From: Blautia sp. An81
Lineage (GTDB): Bacteria > Bacillota > Clostridia > Lachnospirales > Lachnospiraceae
Length of the DNA: 64,000 nucleotides
NCBI RefSeq assembly: GCF_002161285.1
Contig: NZ_NFHH01000009.1
Coordinates: 62,001-126,000 of the forward strand
Direction of reading: 5' to 3'
Below are positions 35,393 to 45,381 of this stretch, one piece after another. The stretch's first letter is position 1; the number at the start of each line of letters is the position of its first letter. The notes under the pieces were generated by a model. It searched no databases and was not told the DNA's origin. It was given only the letters and a program-made list of their open reading frames with translations. Made by a program: the position numbers and the translations under genes.

Positions 35393-35947
35393 ATGGCAAA
35401 TGTGTATGTGTTTACAGCAGATGGATTTGAAGAAATAGAAGGGCTGACTGTGGTAGATCTGATGAGAAGAGCAGGAGCCCAGGTACAGATGGTTTCCATC
35501 AGCGACGGGCTGGCTGTAAAAGGCAGCCATGGGATTGAGATCAAAGCCGATACTTTTTTTGAAGATGTGGATTTTGGACAGGCAGATCTTCTGGTGCTCC
35601 CGGGAGGTATGCCGGGAACCCTTCATCTGGGAGAGCATCAGGGACTTACAAAGCTTCTTACTGAGACTGCGGCCCAGGGAAAGAGAGTGGCGGCTATCTG
35701 TGCAGCCCCCAGCGTACTGGGAGGGCTGGGACTGCTGAAGGGAAAAAGGGCAGTGTGCTATCCAGGCTTTGAGGACAAGCTTACAGGGGCTCAGGTAGGA
35801 ACGGAAGAGGTGGTCACAGACGGCAATATTACCACCAGCAGAGGCCTCGGAACAGCAATCCCCTTTGCCCTGGAGCTGATTTCCCTCCTTTTCGGGCAGG
35901 AAAAGGCAGAAGAAATAGGGGCATCTGTAATATACAGCGGCAGATGA
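35393..35947 (+). CDS. DJ-1/PfpI family protein
   Basis: This 184-residue protein has the DJ-1 subgroup layout: N-terminal FTADGFEEIEGLTVVDLMRR containing the conserved Glu, LLVLPGGMPG, and the nucleophile elbow AAICAAPSVLGGLGLL with the reactive Cys. Family roles include protection against reactive aldehydes or oxidative stress; the exact activity is not settled. ATG 35393 follows GAGAGGAAA; earlier starts give a poorly conserved basic leader. Confidence 0.9.
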   Translation: MANVYVFTADGFEEIEGLTVVDLMRRAGAQVQMVSISDGLAVKGSHGIEIKADTFFEDVDFGQADLLVLPGGMPGTLHLGEHQGLTKLLTETAAQGKRVAAICAAPSVLGGLGLLKGKRAVCYPGFEDKLTGAQVGTEEVVTDGNITTSRGLGTAIPFALELISLLFGQEKAEEIGASVIYSGR

Positions 35948-36095
35948 CATAGAATTTCTGCAAAAAAATACTGGCGTTTTCCTTTTCCTTGTGATATACT
36001 GTGTTAATGACTGTAAGTATGAGAAAAAACGCTGTTCTAAAAAGCGTATTTACAGAACAGAAGGTATATAGAAATTCAAGGAGGAATCATTAACA

Positions 36096-37409
36096 ATGAG
36101 TGTACAGGTAGAAAACTTAGAAAAGAACATGGCAAAGCTGACTGTAGAAGTCAGCCCGGAGGATTTTGAAAAAGCAGTACAGGCTGCTTATATGAAGAAC
36201 AAAAACAGAATTACAATCCCCGGATTCCGTAAAGGAAAAGCTCCCCGTATCATGATTGAAAAAATGTACGGCGCCGGTATTTTCTATGAAGATGCTGCAA
36301 ATGCACTGATCCAGGAAGAGTATCCAAAGGCTGCTGAGGAAAGCAAGCTGGATATCGTGTCTCAGCCTGAGATCGACATTGTTCAGATTGAAAAGGGCAA
36401 ATCCTTTATCTTTACTGCAGAAGTTGCTGTAAAACCAGAGGTAACCCTGGGCGAGTATAAAGGAGTAGAGGTAGAAGTTTCTCCTGTAGAAGTAACTGAG
36501 GAAGAAGTTGCCGGTGAATTAAGAAAAGAGCAGGAAAACAACTCCAGAACCATCGACGTAGATGACAGATCTGTAGAACAGGGCGATATGATCACTCTGG
36601 ACTTTGAAGGATTTGTAGATGGAGAGGCTTTTGAAGGGGGAAAAGGAACAGACTATCCTCTGACTATCGGTTCTAATTCCTTTATCCCAGGATTTGAGGA
36701 TCAGCTGGTAGGCGCCCAGATCGGCGAGGAGAAAGAAGTAAATGTTACTTTCCCTGAGAACTACCATGCAAATGATCTGGCTGGAAAACCTGCCGTATTT
36801 AAATGCACAGTAAAATCCATTAAGGTAAAAGAGCTGCCTGAACTGGATGATGAATTTGCAAAAGATGTTTCTGAGTTTGATACTCTGGAAGAGTACAAGG
36901 CAGACATCGAGAAAAACCTGAAAGAGCGCAAGGAAGAAGTTGCCAAGAGAGAAAGAGAAGATAAGGCAGTTGATGCTGTTATTGCGAATGCTCAGATGGA
37001 TATCCCTGAACCAATGATCCAGAATCAGATCAATCAGCTGATGCAGGACTTCATCAGAAGAATGCAGGCACAGGGACTGTCTATTGACCAGTACTATCAG
37101 TTTACAGGTCTTGACAACGCAAAAGTTCAGGAGCAGATGAGACCTCAGGCACTGAAGAGAATCCAGAGCCGTCTGGTACTGGAGAAGATCGCAGAGGTTG
37201 AGAATATCCAGATTTCTGATGAGAAATTTGATGAAGAAGTAAAGAGAATGGCTGACATGTACAAGATGGAAGCCGATAAATTAAAAGAAATGATGGGTGA
37301 CTATGAGAAAGAGCAGATCAAGATGGATATGGCTGTTCAGGAAGCAGTTACCCTGGTTGCAGACGCTGCAAAGACAGTAGAAAAAAAGGAAGAGGAAAAA
37401 GCTGAGTAA
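36096..37409 (+). CDS. tig: Trigger factor
   Basis: This 437-residue ribosome-bound chaperone and prolyl isomerase has an N-terminal ribosome-binding domain with the signature GFRKGKAP, then an FKBP-type domain (about residues 160-245, DMITLDFEGFVDGEAFEGG and FIPGFEDQLVGAQIGEE), and a long helical C-terminal chaperone domain ending in a Glu/Lys tail. SD AAGGAGGAAT. It heads the conserved tig-clpP-clpX-lon-engB order; the region before it has a TATACT -10 element near 35994. Confidence 0.96.
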   Translation: MSVQVENLEKNMAKLTVEVSPEDFEKAVQAAYMKNKNRITIPGFRKGKAPRIMIEKMYGAGIFYEDAANALIQEEYPKAAEESKLDIVSQPEIDIVQIEKGKSFIFTAEVAVKPEVTLGEYKGVEVEVSPVEVTEEEVAGELRKEQENNSRTIDVDDRSVEQGDMITLDFEGFVDGEAFEGGKGTDYPLTIGSNSFIPGFEDQLVGAQIGEEKEVNVTFPENYHANDLAGKPAVFKCTVKSIKVKELPELDDEFAKDVSEFDTLEEYKADIEKNLKERKEEVAKREREDKAVDAVIANAQMDIPEPMIQNQINQLMQDFIRRMQAQGLSIDQYYQFTGLDNAKVQEQMRPQALKRIQSRLVLEKIAEVENIQISDEKFDEEVKRMADMYKMEADKLKEMMGDYEKEQIKMDMAVQEAVTLVADAAKTVEKKEEEKAE

Positions 37410-37445
37410 TTTTACTGCCTTTGACAGACAAATAGGAGGAATTTC

Positions 37446-38027
37446 ATGAGCTTAGTACCATATGTCATTGAACAGACCAGCCGTGGAGAGAGAAGCTACG
37501 ACATTTATTCCAGATTATTAAAAGACAGGATTATCTTTCTGGGTGAGGAAGTGACAGATGTGTCCGCAAACCTGATCGTGGCACAGCTTCTTTTCCTGGA
37601 ATCTGAGGATCCGGGAAAGGATATTCATTTATATATCAACAGCCCGGGAGGTTCTGTCACTGCAGGTATGGCTATTTATGATACCATGCAGTATATAAAG
37701 TGTGACGTGTCTACCATCTGTATGGGACTGGCAGCCAGCATGGGGGCCTTCCTTCTGGCAGGAGGCACCAAAGGAAAACGTATGGCTCTTCCCAATGCGG
37801 AAATTATGATACACCAGCCTTCCGGCGGCGCAAAAGGTCAGGCGACTGAGATAGAGATTGTGGCAGAGCAGATTCTGAAGACTAAGCACAGACTGAATTC
37901 TATTCTGGCACAGAATACAGGCCAGACCCTGGAGACAATTGCAAGAGATACGGAAAGAGACAACTATATGACTGCTGAAGAGGCAAAGGCATATGGTTTG
38001 ATCGATACTGTTATCCAGCATAGATAG
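37446..38027 (+). CDS. clpP: ATP-dependent Clp protease proteolytic subunit
   Basis: This 193-residue serine protease forms a double heptamer ring. The catalytic Ser is in [14 protein letters not shown], His in [11 protein letters not shown] and Asp in the helix near [10 protein letters not shown]. It associates with ClpX, encoded next, to degrade tagged and misfolded proteins. SD ATAGGAGGAA. The 88-base gap to clpX contains an imperfect hairpin (AGACTCCTGCA / TGCGGGGGTCT, 38040-38068) that may reduce read-through. Confidence 0.96.
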   Translation: MSLVPYVIEQTSRGERSYDIYSRLLKDRIIFLGEEVTDVSANLIVAQLLFLESEDPGKDIHLYINSPGGSVTAGMAIYDTMQYIKCDVSTICMGLAASMGAFLLAGGTKGKRMALPNAEIMIHQPSGGAKGQATEIEIVAEQILKTKHRLNSILAQNTGQTLETIARDTERDNYMTAEEAKAYGLIDTVIQHR

Positions 38028-38115
38028 TGACTGAAGATAAGACTCCTGCAAGTACATGCGGGGGTCTTTCAGCTTTCAGGACAAAAAAGGGCATAGTAGA
38101 AGAAAGGAAAGAATA

Positions 38116-39420
38116 ATGGCAATGAAGGGAAATGATACAAAAATCAGGTGTTCCTTTTGCGGTAAGACAGATGACCAGGTAAAGAAATTGATCGCAGGGC
38201 CTAACGGCACTTATATCTGTGATGAATGTGTGGGAATCTGCGCGGAAATTATTGATGAAGAACTGGGGGCAGACTTTGAAAATGAAATGTCTGATGAGAT
38301 CAATCTGCTCAAGCCTCAGGAAATTAAAAACTTTTTAGACGAATATGTTATCGGACAGGAAGAGGCAAAAAAGGTGCTTTCTGTAGCAGTATACAATCAC
38401 TATAAGAGAGTTCTGGCAGGCAGTTCATCAGATGTGGAACTGCAGAAAAGCAACATCCTTATGCTTGGTCCTACCGGTTCTGGAAAGACCCTTTTGGCCC
38501 AGACACTGGCAAGGCTTTTAAATGTGCCCTTTGCCATTGCAGATGCCACTACCCTGACAGAAGCCGGATATGTGGGAGAAGATGTAGAAAATATTCTTCT
38601 GAAGCTGATCCAGGCAGCAGACTATGATATTGACCGTGCCCAGTACGGAATTATCTATATAGATGAGATTGATAAGATCACAAGAAAATCGGAAAATGCT
38701 TCTATTACCAGAGATGTTTCCGGAGAAGGCGTGCAGCAGGCTCTTCTGAAGATCGTGGAGGGGACTGTGGCAAATGTTCCTCCACAGGGAGGCAGAAAGC
38801 ATCCCCAGCAGGAGTTTATCCAGATTGATACTACGAATATTCTTTTTATCTGTGGAGGAGCCTTTGAGGGACTGGATAAGATCATTGAGACAAGAAAAGA
38901 TACAAAATCTATTGGTTTTAATACAGTGATCACATCTCCCCAGGAGAAAAATGTAGGTGAACTTCTGAAAGAGGTTATGCCTCAGGATCTGGTACGCTTT
39001 GGACTGATTCCTGAGTTTGTAGGACGTGTGCCGGTAGTGGTTTCTCTCAATGCCCTGGACCGCCAGGCTTTGGTGCAGATCCTTACAGAGCCTAAGAACT
39101 CCCTGGTACGTCAGTACCAGGCTCTTTTCGACCTGGACGGCATAGAGCTGCATTTTGAAGAAGGCGCTTTGGAAGCTATTGCGGACAAATCCATGGAGAG
39201 AAAGACGGGAGCCAGAGGTCTGAGAGCTATTATGGAAAGTGTTCTTATGGATATTATGTACACATCTCCTTCTGACGAGAGCATCAGTTCCTGTACGATA
39301 ACTAAAGAGACAGTGGATGGAAAAGAACCTCCGGTTTTGGAGCACAGGGAACTTCCGGCTGCTTCCAGAAGAAGTAAAAGCAGCGGACGGAAGAAGAAAG
39401 AGACCCCGGAAATTGCATAA
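38116..39420 (+). CDS. clpX: ClpX ATPase specificity subunit
   Basis: This 434-residue AAA+ unfoldase has an N-terminal zinc-binding domain ([18 protein letters not shown] and YICDECV), Walker A GPTGSGKT, Walker [11 protein letters not shown], the IGF-type loop region for ClpP docking, and sensor-2 [11 protein letters not shown]. It has a basic, Ser-rich C-terminal extension. ATG 38116 ([16 protein letters not shown]) agrees with the family; the frame is open 20 codons further upstream without conservation. Confidence 0.96.
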   Translation: MAMKGNDTKIRCSFCGKTDDQVKKLIAGPNGTYICDECVGICAEIIDEELGADFENEMSDEINLLKPQEIKNFLDEYVIGQEEAKKVLSVAVYNHYKRVLAGSSSDVELQKSNILMLGPTGSGKTLLAQTLARLLNVPFAIADATTLTEAGYVGEDVENILLKLIQAADYDIDRAQYGIIYIDEIDKITRKSENASITRDVSGEGVQQALLKIVEGTVANVPPQGGRKHPQQEFIQIDTTNILFICGGAFEGLDKIIETRKDTKSIGFNTVITSPQEKNVGELLKEVMPQDLVRFGLIPEFVGRVPVVVSLNALDRQALVQILTEPKNSLVRQYQALFDLDGIELHFEEGALEAIADKSMERKTGARGLRAIMESVLMDIMYTSPSDESISSCTITKETVDGKEPPVLEHRELPAASRRSKSSGRKKKETPEIA

Positions 39421-39453
39421 TTACAAGACACAAAAGCAAAAGGAGGAGCGGCT

Positions 39454-41784
39454 ATGAGTGACATGATACAGTATTTGCCGGCTATCGCTCTGAGAGGCAC
39501 TACCATTCTTCCGGATATGATCGTACATTTTGACGTGAGCAGAAGGAAGTCTGTAAAGGCTCTTGAGAAAGCTATGGTGGAAGACCAGAGAGTTTTTCTG
39601 ATTACCCAGAAAGTTCCTCAGACAGAAGATCCAAGCCAGGAGGATTTATATAAAATCGGGACTATAGCAGTAATCAAGCAGCTTGTAAAAACGAAAAACG
39701 GAATCATTCAGGTCCTTGTAGAGGGGAAAGAAAGGGGAGAACTTCTTCACCTCGATGGAGAAGGCCATTATCTGGAGGCAGAGGTGGCAGCTTTTGATCC
39801 GTCTCTGAACAGTGCTCTGGATGAAAATGTGAAAGAGGCTATGCTCAGAGGCATAAAAGAAATTTTTATCCGTTACTGTAATGAAAATCCCAAACTGAGC
39901 AAAGATCTGGCTGGCCAGATCCTGGAGATCCAGGATGTGGAGAAAGTCATTGATCAGATAGCGGTAAATCTCCCCATGAAATACGAAGATAAACAGAAAA
40001 TTCTGGAAGCCGTATCCCTGGAGGACCGCTATGAAATCCTGGGAATGATCCTGACCAATGAAGTGCAGATCATGGAAATCCGCATGGAGCTTAATAAGAA
40101 AGTAAAAGAGCGGGTGGATAAAAATCAGAGAGACTATATTCTCAGAGAACAGATGAAAGTAATACAGGAAGAACTGGGAGATGGAGATGCCCTGTCTGAG
40201 GCAGATCAGTTCCGGGAACAGACTGAAAAGCTGAAGGCTTCAAAGGAAGTAAAGGAACGGATCTACAAGGAAATTGACCGGTTCAAAAAATCCGCTGCAG
40301 TCCAGGCTGAGGCGGGAGTTATGCGGAGCTATATCGAGACGCTGCTGTCCCTGCCCTGGGATAAGGCTTCCAGAGACAGCAAGAATCTGAAAGAAGCTAA
40401 CCGCATACTGGAAGAAGATCACTATGGTCTGGAAAAAGTAAAAGAAAGAATCATGGAATTTCTGGCTGTCCGGGCCCTGACCAAGAAGGGGGAAAGTCCT
40501 ATCTTATGTCTGGTAGGGCCCCCTGGAACAGGAAAAACCTCTATTGCCAGATCTGTGGCAAGAGCCCTTCGGAAGGAGTATGTAAGGATTTCTCTTGGGG
40601 GCGTACGGGATGAGGCAGAAATCCGGGGACACAGAAGAACATATATTGGAGCCATGCCGGGAAGGATCGCAAACGGTCTGATCCAGGCAGGAGTGAAGAA
40701 TCCACTTATGCTCCTGGATGAGATTGACAAGGTAAGCAGTGACTACAAAGGAGACACTTCATCGGCTCTTCTGGAAGTGCTGGATTCGGAACAGAATGTG
40801 AAATTCCGGGATAACTATGTAGAAATTCCCCTGGATCTGTCTGAGGTATTGTTTATTGCTACGGCAAATGACCTTCAGACTATACCAAGACCTTTGCTGG
40901 ACAGAATGGAGATCATTGAGATCAGCAGCTATACGGAGAACGAAAAATGGCATATTGCCTGGGAGCATTTGATTCCAAAACAGATAAAGGCTCACGGCCT
41001 GAAGGAAAATCAGCTGAGAATTGAAGAAGATGCTCTGGGAAAAATCATCAACGGCTATACGAAAGAAGCGGGAGTGAGAAATCTGGAGCGGAAGATTGGG
41101 GATATATGCAGGAAAACCGCCAGAAGAATCATGGAGGACAAGGAAGAAGAGGTCACTGTTACGGCAGATAATCTGGAAGATTTTCTGGGAAGAGCCAAAT
41201 ATACTCCTCAGAAAAAGAATCAGACAGATGAGGTGGGCATTGTCCGCGGGCTGGCATGGACCAGCGTAGGGGGCGATACTCTTCAGATAGAAGTAAATCT
41301 TATGCCGGGAAAAGGAGATTTTCTTCTTACCGGACAGCTGGGAGATGTAATGAAAGAGTCGGCCCAGGCAGGTATCAGCTATATCCGCTCTGTGTCAGAT
41401 AAATATGGCATTGACCCGGAATTTTTCCAGAAAAATGATTTACATATCCATATTCCAGAAGGAGCAGTTCCAAAGGATGGACCTTCTGCAGGAATCACTA
41501 TGGCTACAGCGATGCTGTCTGCCATTACAGGAACACCTGTAAAAGCGGATCTGGCTATGACAGGAGAGATTACTTTAAGAGGAAGAGTACTTCCTATCGG
41601 CGGTCTGAAAGAGAAACTTCTGGCAGCGAAAAGCGCAGGGATAGGAACCGTGCTGATACCTTCCGAGAACCAGGCAGATGTTGGGGAAATGGATAAAGAG
41701 ATTACCCAGGGGCTGGAGATCATTCCTGTAAATACTATGGAAGATGTGCTGAAATATGCACTTGTTGTAAAGCAGAACTCATAA
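39454..41784 (+). CDS. lon: Lon ATP-dependent protease
   Basis: This 776-residue protein contains an N-terminal substrate-binding LON domain starting LPAIALRGTTILPDM, a coiled region, AAA+ module with GPPGTGKTSIARSVARAL and MLLDEIDKVSSDY, and a C-terminal Ser-Lys protease domain with PKDGPSAGITMATAMLSAI (catalytic Ser) and the GGLKEKLLAAKSAGI lysine segment. It degrades damaged and regulatory proteins. SD AAAGGAGGAG, 33 bases after clpX. Confidence 0.97.
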   Translation: MSDMIQYLPAIALRGTTILPDMIVHFDVSRRKSVKALEKAMVEDQRVFLITQKVPQTEDPSQEDLYKIGTIAVIKQLVKTKNGIIQVLVEGKERGELLHLDGEGHYLEAEVAAFDPSLNSALDENVKEAMLRGIKEIFIRYCNENPKLSKDLAGQILEIQDVEKVIDQIAVNLPMKYEDKQKILEAVSLEDRYEILGMILTNEVQIMEIRMELNKKVKERVDKNQRDYILREQMKVIQEELGDGDALSEADQFREQTEKLKASKEVKERIYKEIDRFKKSAAVQAEAGVMRSYIETLLSLPWDKASRDSKNLKEANRILEEDHYGLEKVKERIMEFLAVRALTKKGESPILCLVGPPGTGKTSIARSVARALRKEYVRISLGGVRDEAEIRGHRRTYIGAMPGRIANGLIQAGVKNPLMLLDEIDKVSSDYKGDTSSALLEVLDSEQNVKFRDNYVEIPLDLSEVLFIATANDLQTIPRPLLDRMEIIEISSYTENEKWHIAWEHLIPKQIKAHGLKENQLRIEEDALGKIINGYTKEAGVRNLERKIGDICRKTARRIMEDKEEEVTVTADNLEDFLGRAKYTPQKKNQTDEVGIVRGLAWTSVGGDTLQIEVNLMPGKGDFLLTGQLGDVMKESAQAGISYIRSVSDKYGIDPEFFQKNDLHIHIPEGAVPKDGPSAGITMATAMLSAITGTPVKADLAMTGEITLRGRVLPIGGLKEKLLAAKSAGIGTVLIPSENQADVGEMDKEITQGLEIIPVNTMEDVLKYALVVKQNS

Positions 41785-41799
41785 AATGGAGGAAAATAC

Positions 41800-42405
41800 A
41801 TGATCATTAAACATGTGGCGCTGGATACAGTCTGCGGGATTACCAGTATCCTGCCGGATAATCAGGTGCCGGAAATTGCATTTGCCGGGAAATCAAACGT
41901 GGGAAAATCATCTTTGATAAATGCGCTGATGAACAGAAAATCTCTGGCCCGTACCAGTTCTTCACCTGGAAAGACCCAGACGATCAATTTCTATAATATT
42001 AATCATGAAATGTATCTGGTGGATCTTCCAGGATATGGGTACGCAAAAGTTTCTCAGTCGGTAAAGGAGCAGTGGGGGAAACTTATCGAGAAATATCTTC
42101 ACCACTCAAAACAGCTGAAAGCCGTGTTTCTCCTGGTAGATATCCGCCATAGACCCTCTGAGAATGATAAGATGATGTATGACTGGATTGTTTATAATGG
42201 ATATGATCCTATTATAATTGCTACAAAGGCAGATAAACTGAAAAGAAGTCAGATTCAGAAATATCTTAAAGAGGTAAGGGAAGGACTGAAGCTTCCTTCC
42301 GAAACAAAGGTAATCCCCTTTTCTGCTATGTCTAAGCAGGGAAGAGAGGAGATCTGGGAGCTGATTGAAGATTTTTTGCATCATGACGGGGGACAGGAAG
42401 AATGA
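41800..42405 (+). CDS. engB: Ribosome biogenesis GTPase EngB (YsxC/YihA)
   Basis: This 201-residue GTPase is needed for assembly of the large ribosomal subunit. G1 is GKSNVGKSSLINALMNR, G3 DLPGYGYAKVS, G4 TKADK, and the C-terminal SAMSKQGREE is G5. It follows lon with a 15-base gap and is the last gene of the conserved cluster. Confidence 0.95.
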   Translation: MIIKHVALDTVCGITSILPDNQVPEIAFAGKSNVGKSSLINALMNRKSLARTSSSPGKTQTINFYNINHEMYLVDLPGYGYAKVSQSVKEQWGKLIEKYLHHSKQLKAVFLLVDIRHRPSENDKMMYDWIVYNGYDPIIIATKADKLKRSQIQKYLKEVREGLKLPSETKVIPFSAMSKQGREEIWELIEDFLHHDGGQEE

Positions 42406-42448
42406 TCCGTGGATGGAGCTTCCTGCGTATAGAAAAGAAGGATAAAAT

Positions 42449-43633
42449 ATGCTAAAAGGAATAATTTTTGATATGGACGGCGTTCTGATCAACAGTGAAC
42501 CCTTTCATTATAGAGTCTGGAAGGAAACTCTCAGACAAAGAGGTGTGAATCTGGAATACCAGGTTTACAAAGCGTGTATCGGTTCTACCGTGGGATTTTT
42601 GATGGGGCTTCTACATGAACATTATGGGATTGATGCCCAGGATTCCTCTCTGGTTAGAGAGATGCAGGAGATGAAGAAGAAACTGATAAAGAAGGAAGGC
42701 TATCCCCCTCTTATTCCTTATGTTAAAGAACTTTTGCAGAATCTTTCAGGGGCCGGTTATCAGCTGGCAGTTGCCTCTTCTTCACCTCTGGCGTATATTG
42801 AAGAGGTAATGAAACACTGGGAGATCGGGCAGTATTTTACCCATCTGATCAGCGGAGAATCTGTAAAAAACCCTAAGCCTGCACCAGATGTATTTCTGAA
42901 AGCAGCGGAAAAACTGGGAGTCTTTCCGGAAGAATGCATTGTAGTGGAAGACTCAGAAAACGGCTGTAAGGCGGCAAAAAATGCAGGGATGACCTGTATT
43001 GCCTATTATAATCCGGATTCCGGAAAACAGGATCTGGGAAGCGCCTACATGATCATTGAAGGATACGAAGAGATTGACAGCGCCTTTATGGAAAAGGCTT
43101 ATTGCCACAGCCACCATCTTCCGGCTCTGGTCTGTGAGACTAATCGGCTTGTAATACGAGAGATGAAGAAGACAGATATCCCGAGGCTTATGGAAATCTG
43201 CAGTCAGGAAACGTCAAGAGACGCCTGTGAAGGAGTGGCAAAGCCTCTTTCAGAGGAGCTGGAAGGATTTGACGCTTATCGTTCCTATATGTATGAGCTC
43301 TGCGATATGGGATACTGGTCGGTGCTGAAAAAAGATACTGGAGAAATTATCGGAAGAGCAGGAGTAGAGCCAAAGTTCTGGAACCGAAAAAAAACCGTGG
43401 TGGAACTTGGCTATATTATAGATGAAAAATACCGCCGTCAGGGCTACGCTTATGAAGCCTGCCAGGGAATCATCCAAGAGGCGGCCAAAAGAGGTGCGGT
43501 CTACCTCCACTGCCGGATAAAAAGCAGTAATAAGGCTTCGGTGAACCTGGCAGAAAAGCTGGGATTTCAGAAAATCAATTATCACCTGGAAGAAGACGGA
43601 GAGGACATGGAAGTTTGGCGGTATACCTGCTAA
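42449..43633 (+). CDS. HAD phosphatase/phosphomutase fused to a GNAT acetyltransferase
   Basis: This 394-residue two-domain protein has residues 1-215 as a beta-phosphoglucomutase-like HAD enzyme: FDMDGVLINSEP (nucleophile Asp and general acid), AVASSSPLAYIEEVM, NPKPAPDVFLKAAEKLG and VVEDSENGCKAAKNAGM. Residues about 228-394 form a RimJ-type GNAT acetyltransferase: TNRLVIREMKKTDIPRLME, RRQGYAYEACQGI (acetyl-CoA loop) and NKASVNLAEKLGFQKI. All key HAD residues are present. No stop or frameshift occurs at the junction, so it is a true fusion. Substrates are unknown. Confidence 0.87.
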   Translation: MLKGIIFDMDGVLINSEPFHYRVWKETLRQRGVNLEYQVYKACIGSTVGFLMGLLHEHYGIDAQDSSLVREMQEMKKKLIKKEGYPPLIPYVKELLQNLSGAGYQLAVASSSPLAYIEEVMKHWEIGQYFTHLISGESVKNPKPAPDVFLKAAEKLGVFPEECIVVEDSENGCKAAKNAGMTCIAYYNPDSGKQDLGSAYMIIEGYEEIDSAFMEKAYCHSHHLPALVCETNRLVIREMKKTDIPRLMEICSQETSRDACEGVAKPLSEELEGFDAYRSYMYELCDMGYWSVLKKDTGEIIGRAGVEPKFWNRKKTVVELGYIIDEKYRRQGYAYEACQGIIQEAAKRGAVYLHCRIKSSNKASVNLAEKLGFQKINYHLEEDGEDMEVWRYTC

Positions 43634-43681
43634 AAGCAAAGAGGAAACTTTATTTAGGAAAGGTTTTTCAGATTAAAACAG

Positions 43682-44533
43682 ATGACTATGGAAATCATAA
43701 AAGCCAGAAAACTGAAATATGATTATTTAAAATATGACGATAACGGACAGGCTTCAGAGAGCCATACGGCAGTTGAAGATATAGACCTGGATATCCGGCC
43801 CGGACAGTTTATTTCCATATTGGGGCATAACGGCTCAGGAAAGTCTACCCTGGCAAAACATATGAATGCTCTGCTGATTCCCACAGAAGGGACCATCTGG
43901 GTAGACGGCATGGATACAGCCATGGAGCCGGAGTTATGGAAAATCCGGCAAAAATCCGGCATGGTTTTCCAGAATCCGGACAACCAGATCATCGGAACGG
44001 TAGTAGAAGAGGATGTGGGATTTGGACCGGAAAATCTGGGAATTCCCACAGAAGGCATCTGGAGCAGAGTGAACAGGAGTCTGGAAGCGGTAGGAATGAC
44101 GCCATTCCGCCACCGCTCCCCTAATAAGCTGTCCGGAGGTCAGAAACAGAGGGTAGCCATTGCAGGAGTTATGGCTATGCAGCCCAAATGTATTATTATG
44201 GACGAACCTACCGCCATGCTGGACCCAAACGGCAGAAAAGAGGTGCTGGAGGCGGTCCATGAGTTAAACAGAAAAGAAGGAATCACCGTAATCCTCATTA
44301 CCCATTATATGGAAGAGGTTATTGATTCCGACAGAGTGTTTGTTATGGATCAGGGCCATATCGTGATGCAGGGAACACCCAGGGAGATTTTTTCCAGAGT
44401 AGAGGAACTGAAAGCTTACCGTCTGGATGTGCCCCAGGTGACTCTTCTGGCATATGAACTGAAAAAAGCGGGAATCCCTCTTCCAGACGGAATACTGACG
44501 ATAAAGGAATTGGTGGATGCGTTATGTCATTAA
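43682..44533 (+). CDS. ecfA1: ECF transporter ATPase EcfA1
   Basis: This 283-residue ATPase of the shared energy-coupling module drives vitamin S components. Walker A GHNGSGKSTLAKHMNALL, Q-loop QNPDNQIIGTVVEEDVGFG (characteristic of EcfA), signature LSGGQKQRVAIAG, and Walker B IIMDEPTAMLDPNG. The ribosome site is weak; ATG 43682 or 43688 are both possible. It overlaps ecfA2 by 10 bases. Confidence 0.94.
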   Translation: MTMEIIKARKLKYDYLKYDDNGQASESHTAVEDIDLDIRPGQFISILGHNGSGKSTLAKHMNALLIPTEGTIWVDGMDTAMEPELWKIRQKSGMVFQNPDNQIIGTVVEEDVGFGPENLGIPTEGIWSRVNRSLEAVGMTPFRHRSPNKLSGGQKQRVAIAGVMAMQPKCIIMDEPTAMLDPNGRKEVLEAVHELNRKEGITVILITHYMEEVIDSDRVFVMDQGHIVMQGTPREIFSRVEELKAYRLDVPQVTLLAYELKKAGIPLPDGILTIKELVDALCH

Positions 44534-45381
44534 AATTAGAACACGTTACCTATACTTATAACCCAGGGACTGCCTATGAGACCCATGCTTTAAAAGATGT
44601 ATCCCTGGAAATCCCTCAGGGACAGTTTGTGGGGGTTATCGGCCATACAGGCAGCGGCAAATCTACATTGATACAGCATTTTAACGGACTGATGCGTCCA
44701 ACCTCCGGTACAGTATTTTATGACGAAGAAGATATCTGGCAGGAGGGTTATTCTCTTCGGCGGCTGAGGAGCCATGTGGGACTGGTATTCCAGTATCCGG
44801 AGCACCAGCTTTTTGAGGCAGATGTACTTTCGGACGTATGTTTTGGACCAAAGAACCAGGGCCTTTCTCAGGAAGAAGCTCTGGAGAGAGCAAGAACTGC
44901 CCTGATGCAGGTCGGGCTGAAGGAAAAGTATTATGCTTCTTCACCCTTTGAATTATCCGGAGGTCAGAAACGACGGGTAGCCATTGCCGGGGTTCTGGCT
45001 ATGGAGCCGGACGTGCTGATTTTAGACGAACCTACTGCGGGGCTGGACCCCAAGGGAAGAGATGAGATTCTGGACCAGATTGCTTATCTCCACCAGGAAA
45101 GAAAAATTTCCGTGGTTCTGGTCTCACACAGCATGGAGGATATTGCCAGGTACGTGGAACGTATTATTGTAATGAACCAGGGAGAGAAACTTTTTGACGG
45201 AGTGCCCAAGGAGGTCTTTTCTCATTATAAAGAGCTGGAGGCTATAGGACTGGCTGCACCCCAGATCACTTATATCATGCATGCCCTGAAAGAAAAAGGC
45301 CTTGAGGCAGATATTTCGGCTATTACTGTAGAAGAAGCCAGAAACAGCATTCTGAAAGCACTGGGGAGAGGAGAAAAATGA
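44524..45381 (+). CDS. ecfA2: ECF transporter ATPase EcfA2
   Basis: This 285-residue partner of EcfA1 has Walker A GHTGSGKSTLIQHFNGLMRP, Q-loop QYPEHQLFEADVLSDVCFGP, signature LSGGQKRRVAIAG and Walker B LILDEPTAGLDPKG. The two ATPases form a heterodimer beneath EcfT. It overlaps ecfA1 and ecfT on either side, showing tight translational coupling. Confidence 0.95.
   Translation: MSLKLEHVTYTYNPGTAYETHALKDVSLEIPQGQFVGVIGHTGSGKSTLIQHFNGLMRPTSGTVFYDEEDIWQEGYSLRRLRSHVGLVFQYPEHQLFEADVLSDVCFGPKNQGLSQEEALERARTALMQVGLKEKYYASSPFELSGGQKRRVAIAGVLAMEPDVLILDEPTAGLDPKGRDEILDQIAYLHQERKISVVLVSHSMEDIARYVERIIVMNQGEKLFDGVPKEVFSHYKELEAIGLAAPQITYIMHALKEKGLEADISAITVEEARNSILKALGRGEK

Noticed and set aside
42406-43681. 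Two separate genes (phosphatase and acetyltransferase)
   Set aside because: No stop codon, start signal or frameshift occurs at the domain boundary, so a single fused gene is annotated.
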